DNA from: Theocolax elegans
Lineage: Eukaryota > Arthropoda > Insecta > Hymenoptera > Cerocephalidae
Length of the DNA stretch: 64,000 nt
Assembly (NCBI GenBank): GCA_026168455.1
Contig: CM047428.1
Location: forward strand, 39,306,546 to 39,370,545
Direction of reading: 5' to 3'
A program made the position numbers and the translations under genes. The notes under the pieces are model-generated. The model was not told the origin of the DNA and did no database searches. It worked only from the letters and a program-made list of their open reading frames with translations. Each line of letters starts with the position of its first letter. Position 1 is the stretch's first letter. Of this stretch, positions 45,631-55,805 are shown in pieces.

Positions 45631-47327
45631 GTTGGCAATTCAGAAACTTTTAAAGGACGATTTCATTTCTAAAATCTCGGTAGTCTAAAGGTTAAAATGT
45701 AAAGTTTCCAAACCGAAAATATATAAATGTGATTTGTGTTAATAGTACTTCGAGTAATAAATACCAAATACACTATAATTTTTTTCCCTTGAATGAGAAT
45801 AGAGTACAATCTTGTTTCCAAAACTTTCTTTTCTAAAAAATGCAAGGTTAAGAAAATACTTATTAGCCATAAAGGAATAGATACATTCCTACCCAGACAG
45901 CACTTCATATTGCAGCGATATTGTTGGAATAATGTCATATTGCTACAATATTGACAACATACATTGTCTGATTATAGTATTTTATTAATTAATGAACGCA
46001 TTAATGAGGATACTAATTTAAGCTAAAGAATTGTTGTATTGTCTTATGTTTTGACGTAAATTCGTACTATATTTCGAATTACCTATAACCAAATTTTTTA
46101 ATTCTTTTGGATATGTGGGTGAAAATCATCTAACGTGCACATTTGTGTAATAGTGAAATATATCCCATTATATCATATATAAAATTACGAATAATATATT
46201 CTAAGTACAATATATGTAATTTAATGTAAGACAGCCGTGAAACTTGATAAAAGTTGATTTTATTGCCAAGTTTAAGTTGCTCAAAGTTTGAAATGTAACG
46301 TCCCCTGGCTGTAACAAGGCCATAATCGCATATTAACTGGTGCGATTATAGGCGTATTTCTTTATTTCAAAAACGGGTTCAAAACTTAATTGTTCATTTT
46401 GATAACCACAATTAAAATCAAGTTGATAATCTGAACATTTACTGATTTTTGAAGTGCACTGAACTTGCTGAACTTTGTAACAAACTTGTTATTAATAATA
46501 GCTGTGTTATGATTAATGTCTTTAAAATTAATTGTAAACATGAAACATTTTTCTGACCAGGTGAAATTGTTAAATTTTGGTTTACTTTAGAGGTAAAAAT
46601 TTTATTTTTAATATTTCATGATGTTAAGCAAAAAATACGGGCATGTTTTTGTGGTAATTCAGCGGTTACCTTTTTTAATGTAATTCCTCTGGTAGATTAT
46701 AATTGGAAAACTAATAAATTTTTTAAAACCAATTCATAGAGTAAATTTCAGATAAAGTAACTACATAAAAACAGTATTATTCCGATGTGGAAATTTTGAA
46801 TGTTAACGTAATAAAATTTAAAAAACAATCTATGTAATCTCCCCTGGCATGTAACATCCCCTGTCCAAATATCTTTTATAACAAATAATCGATGCTGATC
46901 ATTACATGCTTTACTGTTTTGACTAAAAATAAACATTATTTCTTAACAATTGTTTTCTCCATTCAAAGGAACTATGCGAGTCCATCAATGGAAATGGAGT
47001 AGATGTGAGCCCCAAAAAATTAATTTTAATGAAGTAAGTTGTTACGAATGTAATTTGAATAGACAATGTGAACATTATCAATTAGGGTCGATCTCGTACG
47101 AAAATAAAACTCAGAAAAAGAGTAAAATTGTTATTTAAGATAAAAGAAGTCACTACTAAAAGAAATAATAAAAGTATATAATTTATATTACAAATATAAA
47201 AATTATGTTAAATTGATTATATGGAAACATTGCATATTTTATATAAATAGAAGAATTTGTTAATTAATTTTTTTTATTGTTATTATCAATTAGGTATAGT
47301 TATATTCAATGTATACTCCATAAAATA
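45271..47327. repeat. tandem duplication 4, copy 2
   Basis: Second copy of the minisatellite-U block. It continues at 47328 into the inner part of the palindrome. Confidence 0.85.
46950..47138 (+). CDS. Cys-rich 62-codon frame in unit U, unrecognised
   Basis: The frame contains GTMRVHQWKWSRCEP and then CYECNLNRQCEHYQLG, a CxxC...CxH arrangement. It is repeated exactly on the other arm (minus strand, 48598-48786) and, with a frameshift, at about 44905-45090. It looks like the C-terminal end of a larger protein exon (an AG precedes it), perhaps from an autonomous relative. I do not recognise the family, and it may not be expressed. Confidence 0.3.
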   Translation: MFSPFKGTMRVHQWKWSRCEPQKINFNEVSCYECNLNRQCEHYQLGSISYENKTQKKSKIVI

Positions 47328-47697
47328 TGTTTATTAAAACTTTCTATCTCTATTACAAAATCTCACGTGAGAAATTGATTTTTTATTATTTAGCAAATTG
47401 AAACACCTCTCCAATTGAAAAACCCATGAGATTTTGGCATGAAATCTCACTTGAGATCTCACGTGAGATTTTGTATTAGGGATGTACTCAAGATCTTTAT
47501 GTTTTATATATCAAAATATATGTAATTCCCCTGGAATGTAAAAATTAATAATCTTCAATATGTTGAGTAAATCAACTGATTCTGTATGCCCACTGTAAAC
47601 AGGTACTCTAGAAACTGTAATTGGTCCAGAGAAACCAAAAATATATAATTTTTTTCATTTTGTTTTCTGGCATATCACAACGTCAAATGTTCACGTT

Positions 47698-47930
47698 AGA
47701 TGATTTTCACCCATGTAGGATTGTCAGGTAGCATTACTTTACCCATTTGACAACAATTTGAAAATAATTTATTTTTATTGTATTCACATGAAAAATGTTT
47801 TGCATGGCAATATTTACAAATTTCAGACATTGTACCTAAATAATTTTCAATTATTAAAGATTCATTAAAATAATTATTTGCTATTTTACCATCATACATA
47901 TTATTTTTTTTTTTTTTTTTGTTTACTCTT
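47698..47930 (-). pseudogene. Helitron-type N-terminal zinc module, isolated
   Basis: The minus-strand frame gives YLGTMSEICKYCHAKHF followed by CCQMGKVMLP. This CxxCxAxHF...CCxxGKVxLP arrangement is the usual N-terminal signature of Helitron RepHel proteins (form CxxCGAxHF...CCxxGKVxLP). It stops at NPTWVKII, with no Rep or helicase downstream. It sits in the centre of the palindrome. Confidence 0.65.
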
Positions 47931-48597
47931 AAGTTCTGCAATAACATCTGATTTTTCTTTTAAATGAGGAGTAGCATTTTCATTTATTAACTCATTATCA
48001 TGAACTTGAGTTTTTTAAAAAGGGTTAAAATAGGGTAAGGTGAGGGAATTAAAGTAGGATGGGTAGTTGACCTGGAGGTTTTAAAAATTATATATTTTTG
48101 GTTTCTCTGGACCAATTACAGTTTCTAGAGTACCTGTTTACAGTGGGCATACAGAATCAGTTGATTTACTCAACATATTGAAGATTATTAATTTTTACAT
48201 TCCAGGGGAATTACATATATTTTGATATATAAAACATAAAGATCTTGAGTACATCCCTAATACAAAATCTCACGTGAGATCTCAAGTGAGATTTCATGCC
48301 AAAATCTCATGGGTTTTTCAATTGGAGAGGTGTTTCAATTTGCTAAATAATAAAAAATCAATTTCTCACGTGAGATTTTGTAATAGAGATAGAAAGTTTT
48401 AATAAACATATTTTATGGAGTATACATTGAATATAACTATACCTAATTGATAATAACAATAAAAAAAATTAATTAACAAATTCTTCTATTTATATAAAAT
48501 ATGCAATGTTTCCATATAATCAATTTAACATAATTTTTATATTTGTAATATAAATTATATACTTTTATTATTTCTTTTAGTAGTGACTTCTTTTATC

Positions 48598-48786
48598 TTA
48601 AATAACAATTTTACTCTTTTTCTGAGTTTTATTTTCGTACGAGATCGACCCTAATTGATAATGTTCACATTGTCTATTCAAATTACATTCGTAACAACTT
48701 ACTTCATTAAAATTAATTTTTTGGGGCTCACATCTACTCCATTTCCATTGATGGACTCGCATAGTTCCTTTGAATGGAGAAAACAA
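48598..48786 (-). CDS. Cys-rich 62-codon frame, right-arm mirror copy
   Basis: This is the same 62 residues as at 46950-47138, on the opposite arm of the palindrome. Identity follows from the inverted-repeat structure and is not evidence of selection. Confidence 0.3.
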   Translation of the reverse strand: MFSPFKGTMRVHQWKWSRCEPQKINFNEVSCYECNLNRQCEHYQLGSISYENKTQKKSKIVI

Positions 48787-49977
48787 TTGTTAAGAAATAA
48801 TGTTTATTTTTAGTCAAAACAGTAAAGCATGTAATGATCAGCATCGATTATTTGTTATAAAAGAAATTTGGACAGGGGATGTTACATGCCAGGGGAGATT
48901 ACATAGATTGTTTTTTAAATTTTATTACGTTAACATTCAAAATTTCCACTTCGGAATAATACTGTTTTTATGTAATTACTTTATCTGAAATTTACTCTAT
49001 GAATTGGTTTTAAAAAATTTATTAGTTTTCCAATTATACTCTACCAGAGGAATTACATTAAAAAAGGTAACCGCTGAATTTCCACAAAAACATGCCCGTA
49101 TTTTTTGCTTAACATCATGAAATATTAAAAATAAAATTTTTACCTCTAAAGTAAACCAAAATTTAACAATTTTACCTGGTCAGAAAAATGTTTCATGTTT
49201 ACAATTAATTTTAAAGACATTAATCATAACACAGCTATTATTAATAACAAGTTTGTTACAAAGTTCAGCAAGTTCAGTGCACTTCAAAAATCAGTAAATG
49301 TTCAGATTTTCAACTTGATTTTAATTGCGGTTATCAAAATGAACAATTAAGTTTTGAACCCGTTTTTGAAATAAAGAAATACGCCTATAATCGCACCAGT
49401 TAATATGCGATTATGGCCTTGTTACAGCTAGGGGACGTTACATTTCAAACTTTAAGCCACTTAAACTTGGCAATAAAATCAACTTTTATCAAGTTTCACG
49501 GCTGACTTACATTAAACTACATATATTGTACTTAGAATATATTATTCGTAATTTTATATATGATATAATGGAATATATTTCACTGTTACACAAATGTGCA
49601 CGTTAGATGATTTTCACCCACATATCCAAAAGAATTAAAAAATTTGGTTATAGGTAATTCGAAATATAGTACGAATTTACGTCAAAACATAAGACAATAC
49701 AACAATTCTTTAGCTTAAATTATTATCCTCATTAATGCATTCATTAATTAATAAAATACTAAAATCAGACAATGTATGTTGTCAATATTGTAGCAATATG
49801 ACATTATTACAACAATATCGCTGCAATATGAAGTGCTGTCTGGGTAGGAATGTATCTATTCCTTTATACCTAATAAGTATTTTCTTAACCTTGCATTTTT
49901 TTAGAAAAGAAAGTTTGGGAAACAAGATTGTACTCTATTCTCATTCAAGGGATAAAATTATAGTGTATTTGATATGC

Positions 49978-50390
49978 CACCCTGCTTAAATATGCAAAAA
50001 AAATTGTCACTTCCTGAAGACGATGTCCAGTTGGTCAGTGTGACCTCCGGGTCATCTAGACATCGTCTTCAGGAAGTGACAACTTTTTTTGCATATTCAA
50101 GCAGGGTGGCACACTACTTATCAGTAGAGAATGTCCAGGTGGTCAGGGTGACCTCCGGGTCATCTGGACATCGACTACTGGTAAGTAGTGTGCCTCCCTG
50201 CTTGAATATGCAAAAAAACTGTCACTTCCTGAAGACGATGTCCAGGTGGTCAGGGTGACTTCCGGGTCATCTGGACATCGTCTACTGGTAAGTAGTGTGC
50301 CACCCTGCTTGAATATGCAAAAAAGATTGTCAATTCCTGAAGACGATGTCTAGGTGGTCAGGATGACCTCCAGGTCAACTACCCATCCTA
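49978..50390 (+). repeat. 108-bp minisatellite array, right arm, inner
   Basis: Units are in the mirror orientation. One is rearranged (an inverted segment around 50040-50160 where GACGATGTCC and its complement alternate irregularly), suggesting recombination between hairpins. Confidence 0.8.
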
Positions 50391-50830
50391 CTTTAATTCT
50401 CTCACCTTACCCTAGATGATTTTCACCCATGTAGGATTGTCAGGCAGCATTACTTTACCCATTTGACAACAACTTGAAAATAATTTATTTTTATTGTATT
50501 CACATGAAAAATGTTTTGCATGGCAATATTTACAAATTTCAGACATTGTACCTAAATAATTTTCAATTATTAAAGATTCATTAAAATAATTATTTGCTAT
50601 TTTACCATCATACATATTATTTTTATTTTTTTTTTGTTTACTCTTAAGTTCTGCAATAACATCTAATTTTTTTTTAAATGAGGAATAGCATTTTCATTTA
50701 TTGACTCATTATCATGAACTTGAGTTTTTTAAAAAGGTTTAAAATAGGGTAAGGTGAGGGAATTAAAGGAGGATGGGTAGTTGACCTGGAGGTCATCCTG
50801 ACCACCTGGACATCGTCCTCGGGTAGTGCC
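50370..50830. mobile_element. inverted-repeat insert with second Helitron-type module
   Basis: GGTCAACTACCCATCCTAC and TTCTCTCACCTTACCCTA near 50372-50416 are mirrored at 50745-50800. Between them the minus strand again encodes the Helitron-type zinc module (50414-50615), nearly identical to that at 47698-47930. Confidence 0.6.
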
Positions 50831-51195
50831 ATTATTTTTTTGTTTTATAATTTTTTTGTTTAATTTCATTTTCCCTCTGCGATTACAGGCTTAGGACTGA
50901 CATATTTTAAAAACTGTTTAGTAAAAACTTAGCAATATTAATGCTACAATTTAAAGGTGCTGCTTCAATTTTTGAATTGTTCTATTGATGATTTATTTTA
51001 AAATTTTGAGCGCTACTCTTTATAGGTGCTGCTTATATATATATTTGTAAATATTTGAATTAACTGTGCACTTTAGATATTTTTTTTTTGTTAATTAATT
51101 TATTTTTTAAGCTCTGTTAAAAACTTAGCAATATTAGCGCAACGCTATAAAGGTGCTGCTTCAATTTTTGAATTGTTATGTTGTTGATTTATTTT
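50831..51195. repeat. short direct repeats in the right arm
   Basis: AAAACTTAGCAATATTA...AAAGGTGCTGCTTCAATTTT occurs twice about 193 bp apart (near 50925 and 51118). It has no counterpart in the left arm. Confidence 0.6.
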
Positions 51196-51530
51196 TTTTT
51201 ACCTCCGGGTCATCTGGACATCGTCTACTGGTAAGTAGTGTACCACCCTGCTTGAATATGCAAAAAAAATTGTTACTTCCTGAAGACGATGTCCAGGTGG
51301 TCAGGATGACCTCTGGGTCATCTGGACATCGTCTACTGGTAAGTAGTGTGCCACCCTGCTTGAATATGCAAAAAAAATTGTCACTTTCTGAAGACGATGT
51401 CCAGGTGGTCAGGGTGACCTCCGGGTCATCTGGACATCGTCTACTGGTAAGTAGTGAGCCACCCTGCTTGAATATGCAAAAAAGATTGTTAATTCCTGAA
51501 GACGATGTCCAGGTGGTCAGGGTACACCCC
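51196..51530 (+). repeat. 108-bp minisatellite array, right arm, outer
   Basis: About three units in mirror orientation to the left-arm arrays, open on both strands. It is followed by the unique terminal block that ends the palindrome. Confidence 0.85.
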
Positions 51531-51711
51531 ATACCACCACCCCTTCCCCCTTCAAATTTTACCCCTTTTAAAAAAACAACTAAAAACATTAACCCCCAAT
51601 AGTGCGTCAAAAAACATGTGATACATCTATTTATCAAAAAATATCGTCACATCGTCAATTACGTCACACAAATAGATTGACGTCACAGAAAGGGAGAAAG
51701 GTTTTTGATGG

Positions 51712-52548
51712 AATTTAATTTTTATTTAACTTTAACTTTAACTTTAATTTTTTCTATTATATATTTTTAAAAAAATAATAAAAAAAAATAAATAAATAAA
51801 TAAATTAAAAAATAATAAATTAACTTTAATTTTTTTTTTTTTTATATATAGAACTTTTATCCTCCAAATGTTAAGCAATCGATAGGTGAAAATCAATCAT
51901 TAATAATTATAAATAATATTTTATTTTAAATTTTTATTTAATAAAATTTTCTATTTTTCATGATTTTTATTTTTTGACATGATCAATTTACGAGAAATTG
52001 CCCATATATACATGTAAAATCTATATGTGCATAAATTAAATGTTACCTAATTATCATTTTGTATTGTATTCATACAATTGTAATTTTATATATTTTTTCA
52101 CATATAATAATTACAAAGGAAATAAGGTTGGACAACGCCATAAGAATAATAATAATAATATAAAATCAAAGAGTGTTTTAATTGAAGAATAATAAAATCC
52201 AATTATTATTGTAATTATGTGCATTAAAAAATAGACAATAATAAATGTTAACAAATAAGTAAGATTATTATTACTTAGTATTAATATATTATATTTATAT
52301 AAACTTTGAAAATGAAAAATTAAATCTAATAACTTTATAACTTCATATAGTTTAAATGTTTTCCTAATAATTAATATTGATACAACAAAAAAAATCGAAA
52401 GTTTAAATCGACCGAGGGAGCGTTAGCGACCGAGATATTTGTTGCTAGTACATACATTAATTTAAAAACTCGAGAAAAACCCAACGATGAATCGCAATAT
52501 CAATTTCACATATAATAAATGAGTGCGAGAGAGAACGCCGTATATATG
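51712..52548. other. AT-rich spacer with one F-type end
   Basis: This holds a (TTTAAC)-like patch (51724-51750), AT-rich sequence, and at about 51965-52003 an end reading, in reverse, GGGCAATTTCTCGTAAATTG next to TATATA. That end resembles the F-family terminus. No gene was seen. Confidence 0.45.
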
Positions 52549-52560
52549 TAGACATGCTTA

Positions 52561-52996
52561 AACCGACACGGTGGCGGAGTGGCGGAAACGCACCTCGGCC
52601 GGTCATGAAAGTTAAGCAGCACCGAGCGCGGTTGGCACTTGGATGGTTGACCGTTCTCGGGCTTAGCTTAAATGATCGGTTAGGTGTTTTTTCACATTCC
52701 ACAACGTGAGCGGGAGGTGTGAGGCATTCGGTTTCGGTGTTAAAGTCTACGCAATGTGACCTTGCCACCCAAACGGAATTGTTCTCGAATACACCGCCCT
52801 TCTCGGAGGAGGTTTTCCTAAATGGCATTTATCCCAACGGGTTTGGCCACAGGTTTTCCCTCTCTCCACGGGCATAACCCCGGGCGAATGCGAGAAAGTG
52901 GGGTAAAGAGGGGGTAAAATTGGAAATGGAATAAAGGTGTAGGGGATACATAGAAACCTGTAAAAAAGGTGTACGTGGAAACTACCAAAAAAAATA
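52561..52996 (+). mobile_element. 5S rRNA-derived SINE, copy 2
   Basis: This 436-bp element is flanked by the 12-bp duplication TAGACATGCTTA (52549-52560, 52997-53008). TGGCGGAGTGG (52572-52582) matches a tRNA-type A box. The following GGTCATGAAAGTTAAGCAGC...GGCACTTGGATGG (52597-52650) is 5S-like. The body shares conserved blocks with 21045-21470 but has several indels. The tail ends ACCAAAAAAAATA. Confidence 0.9.
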
Positions 52997-53008
52997 TAGA
53001 CATGCTTA

Positions 53009-53549
53009 TATATTTAATATACATCGATACACTCTCTCGGCTTTATCATGCTCCCCACTCTGATAGCGGCGCGAGCATGTTGCGCGTAATCATTATTCGG
53101 GAGAGAGCGATCGCGTACGTTACTCCGCTCCCCCCTCCCCCCGCCCTTCGTATCGACAATATCCGGGGTACATCGTCACCGCGATCACATTATTTCTCGC
53201 GTTCGGGTATACGTTAGTATAGGTGTATGTGCGTGTCTATCCCGGTTGTCGAAGATGCGCGTACGTAGTAATTAACCCGTACGGGCACACACGTACTACC
53301 AGCTGATACGATGTTCGTAAATATTCTCTTTGTGTGTGTGAACGTGACTACTATGTGTGTGCTTAAATTTAATACATGTTCCTTAAATAATTATCCATAA
53401 AAATATTATCGCATTCATTACGGTTCGCGTGATAAATTTATTTCTATTTTAACAATAATCATACATGCATGCTACAGCGTATACACATACATATTTGACA
53501 CATTTTAATTATCTTAATTGTGACAACGTCACAAATGATGTTTATATAT
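53009..53549. other. unassigned, partly CpG-rich unique sequence
   Basis: 53030-53320 is CpG-rich with no match elsewhere in the window. The 82-codon frame over it lacks a domain. This is a candidate for residual host sequence. Confidence 0.35.
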
Positions 53550-54537
53550 GGGGTATTCCACGTGAAATAGACCGATAAAAATTTTAAAATGCACCGAATT
53601 TTGGGTACACATTGCAAATATTTTTCAGAATACAGAAAAAAATTTTTAGGTACTTGAATCTATTTGCTCAAAAGTTATTCTAACCTCAAAAAGTGGATTT
53701 TTCCAGGATTTTTCAACACCATCTGGGTTTACCACTATTTAACTCAAAATCTATCAACTTTTACTATAGAACAATATATGTAACAATCGTTGCTAATTAT
53801 GTATAGAATTTATTCTTCTGGGTTAGAATTTCTAATCTAAAGGTCAATGTTACATAAACTACATCTCAATATTCAACTCAAAAAAAGTGTAAGTGTGCCA
53901 CAATTGATTTTTTTGTCCAAAAGTTCAAGAGAAAGCTTGGAGCAATACCTTTCAAATGGTCTGTAGCATTTTCGTGGCCTTCAATTCTGTAAAAAGTTAT
54001 GATAATTTAAAAAAACACGAAAATTTTTTAAAAATTTAAATAGGAATTACCATGTTAATTTTTGTGAATTTTTTCTCTTTCTTTAAATTATCATAACTTT
54101 TTACAGAATTGAAGGCCATAAAAATGCTACAGACCATTTTAAAGGTATTGCTCCAAGCTTTCTTTTAGATTTTTGGATAAGAAAATCAATTGTGGCGCAC
54201 TTACACTTTTTTCAAGTTGTATATTGACATGTAGTTTATGTAACATTGACCTTGAGATTAGAAATTCTAACCCAGAAGAATAAATTCTAGACATAATTAG
54301 CAACGAATATAATGGTCTATAGTAATAGTTGATAGATTTTGAGTTAAATAGCGGTGAACCCAGCTGGTGTTGAAAAAAACTTGGAAAAATTCACTTTTTG
54401 AGGTTAGAATAACTTTTGAGCAAATAGATTTTAGTACCTAAAAATTTTTTTCTGTATTCTGAAAAGCATTTGCAATGTATACCCAAAATTTGGTGCATTT
54501 TAAAATTTTTATCGGACCACTTCACGTGGAATACCCC
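53550..54537. mobile_element. fold-back family F2, complete (988 bp)
   Basis: Ends GGGGTATTCCACGTGAAATA and ...CACGTGGAATACCCC lie in TATATAT and ATATTTATA flanks. The left end has a few changes in the terminal motif (GTGAAATAGACC for GTGAAGTGGTCC). The arms meet near 54045. Confidence 0.9.
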
Positions 54538-54541
54538 ATAT

Positions 54542-54911
54542 TTATAGTAATCCTTCAGATAAGTGTTATCATGTTTGTAAGAGTTGTAAAACTAAAAATC
54601 CAGCATTATAAATGTTTAAAAATTAATTTTTTACATTTGTATAATAATATTTGTATTTTTAGCAGCTTATAGGAGATTAGATGGATACTGAAACAAGTGG
54701 AGATATTTTTCTACTACTCCAAGGTAAGTGCATAAATTTTTTTGCAATGATCATGCTAATAGATTCATCGTTATAAGGCAACAAATATAAATTTCTATTA
54801 ATATTTCGGGCACTTTTCTCAGATATTTTGACCCTAAGTGATCTTAATGATTTAGACCCACTGTGGAAGTTTTTAGGCAGTGTCTGACTATAAAAAGACA
54901 TCTTTTAGACT
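54542..54911 (+). mobile_element. fold-back family F1, old partial arm
   Basis: It matches the inner portion of the F1 right arm (from TATAGTAATCCTTCAGA) up to CATCTTTTAGAC, where the copia LTR begins. It is more diverged than the F1 copy inside the copia element, so it predates the copia insertion. Confidence 0.75.
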
Positions 54912-55318
54912 TGTTGTAATATATAAATATTTATAATCGTTATATTACTCCGAAATGGTACATGTCGCGCCATCTATTGGTTTACAACGATTTTGTGCAG
55001 TCATACGAGCTCACGCGAGAGCAAGCGTACCGCGCATGTCTCGCGTCTATACTGTAAGCCAGGGTTGCCAGATGGCGATATTTTCTCTTTGTTGCTCTTG
55101 CTTAATAAACATCTATATACGTAAGAGAGAAAAGGAAAAAAAATCGCCAACTGGCCACTCTGCTCTAAACGCCTATTATGTACTATACTCTTTATGACTC
55201 TACGCCAAGACTCCGATGTAGTCGGACGTGCCGACAGGCTTTTGCCACTCTATTATTATTTTATATTATATTATTACTAAGACCTCACAGTGTATTTTTT
55301 TACTCCACCACTCCAACG
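54912..55318 (+). mobile_element. copia-type 5' LTR
   Basis: It begins TGTTGTAATATAT and ends CCAACG, nearly complementary termini, and is followed at once by the primer-binding site. It contains the small hairpin MITE at 55062-55160. The 3' LTR is not in the window. Confidence 0.75.
55062..55160. mobile_element. small hairpin MITE, copy 2 (inside the LTR)
   Basis: GGTTGCCAGATGGCGATATT...AAAAATCGCCAACTGGCC, with TTGCTCTT and AATAAACAT between, matches 37088-37181 in reverse. Confidence 0.55.
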
Positions 55319-55336
55319 TGGTAGCAGAGCGTGGTT
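55319..55336 (+). other. copia primer-binding site
   Basis: TGGTAGCAGAGCGTGG resembles the initiator-Met tRNA site TGGTATCAGAGC used by copia-type elements, with one change (T to G). Confidence 0.75.
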
Positions 55337-55805
55337 ACATGGTTTGTAAAAAATTTACTTATCATCTATAATGACTCTCGAGTCTTATAGAGATAATTTA
55401 AAGTAAGGTTAGTAAAACGCCACGTGGAAAATTAGTTAACGAAGTATAGTGAAGTTAAAGTCAAGAAATATATGCTCAATGACGAAGATAAAGTCGTCAG
55501 GTACTAATCAAAAAAAAGATTTTTGAAAAATAATCAAGATTTAAGTGCGATGTCAATGAATAAAAGTCGGCGAGTGAAAAACGTGGCAACGTGCTAGTAC
55601 AGAGCATATGGCATAAAGTGAGGTTAAGCACATGTTTTCGTGGCTTAAAATTATAATAAAACAAGAGCATGAATTAGATGCTGTAGATATTGAATGAAAT
55701 AAAGAAATAAGGAATGAGATTCGAAAAATACTTTTGAAAGAAACTAAAAGGATTATAGTGTTAAAAAATCAAGTGTACGATAATATAAGTGCAATCGATT
55801 TAAAA

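Larger units (their letters stand above)
43001..51711. mobile_element. 8.7-kb palindromic fold-back element with minisatellite arms
   Basis: The ends CCATCAAAAACCTTTCTCCC (43001) and its reverse complement (to 51711) open two arms. They carry, in mirror order, a terminal unique block, 108-bp minisatellite arrays, a 1.5-1.6-kb unit U and an inner block, meeting around 47660-48080. The left arm contains minisatellite plus U twice as a 2059-bp tandem duplication. The right arm carries an extra insert (50390-51190). The layout recalls Drosophila FB and Galileo elements, whose long terminal repeats contain internal tandem repeats, but no transposase is visible. No target duplication was found. Confidence 0.8.

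Noticed and set aside
43200..51530. CRISPR-like array
   Set aside because: Units are directly adjacent 108-bp repeats with no variable spacers, in eukaryotic DNA.
43200..51637. 36-residue periodic proteins (QVVRVTSGSSGH repeats)
   Set aside because: They come from the 108-bp minisatellite, are open on both strands, and lack a consistent start or flanking exons.
51724..51750. Telomere-like (TTTAAC)n patch
   Set aside because: Very short and unlike the insect TTAGG repeat; simple AT-rich sequence is sufficient.
52590..52652. Functional 5S rRNA gene
   Set aside because: Only the internal control region resembles 5S rRNA; it sits inside a 436-bp SINE with target duplication and A-rich tail.
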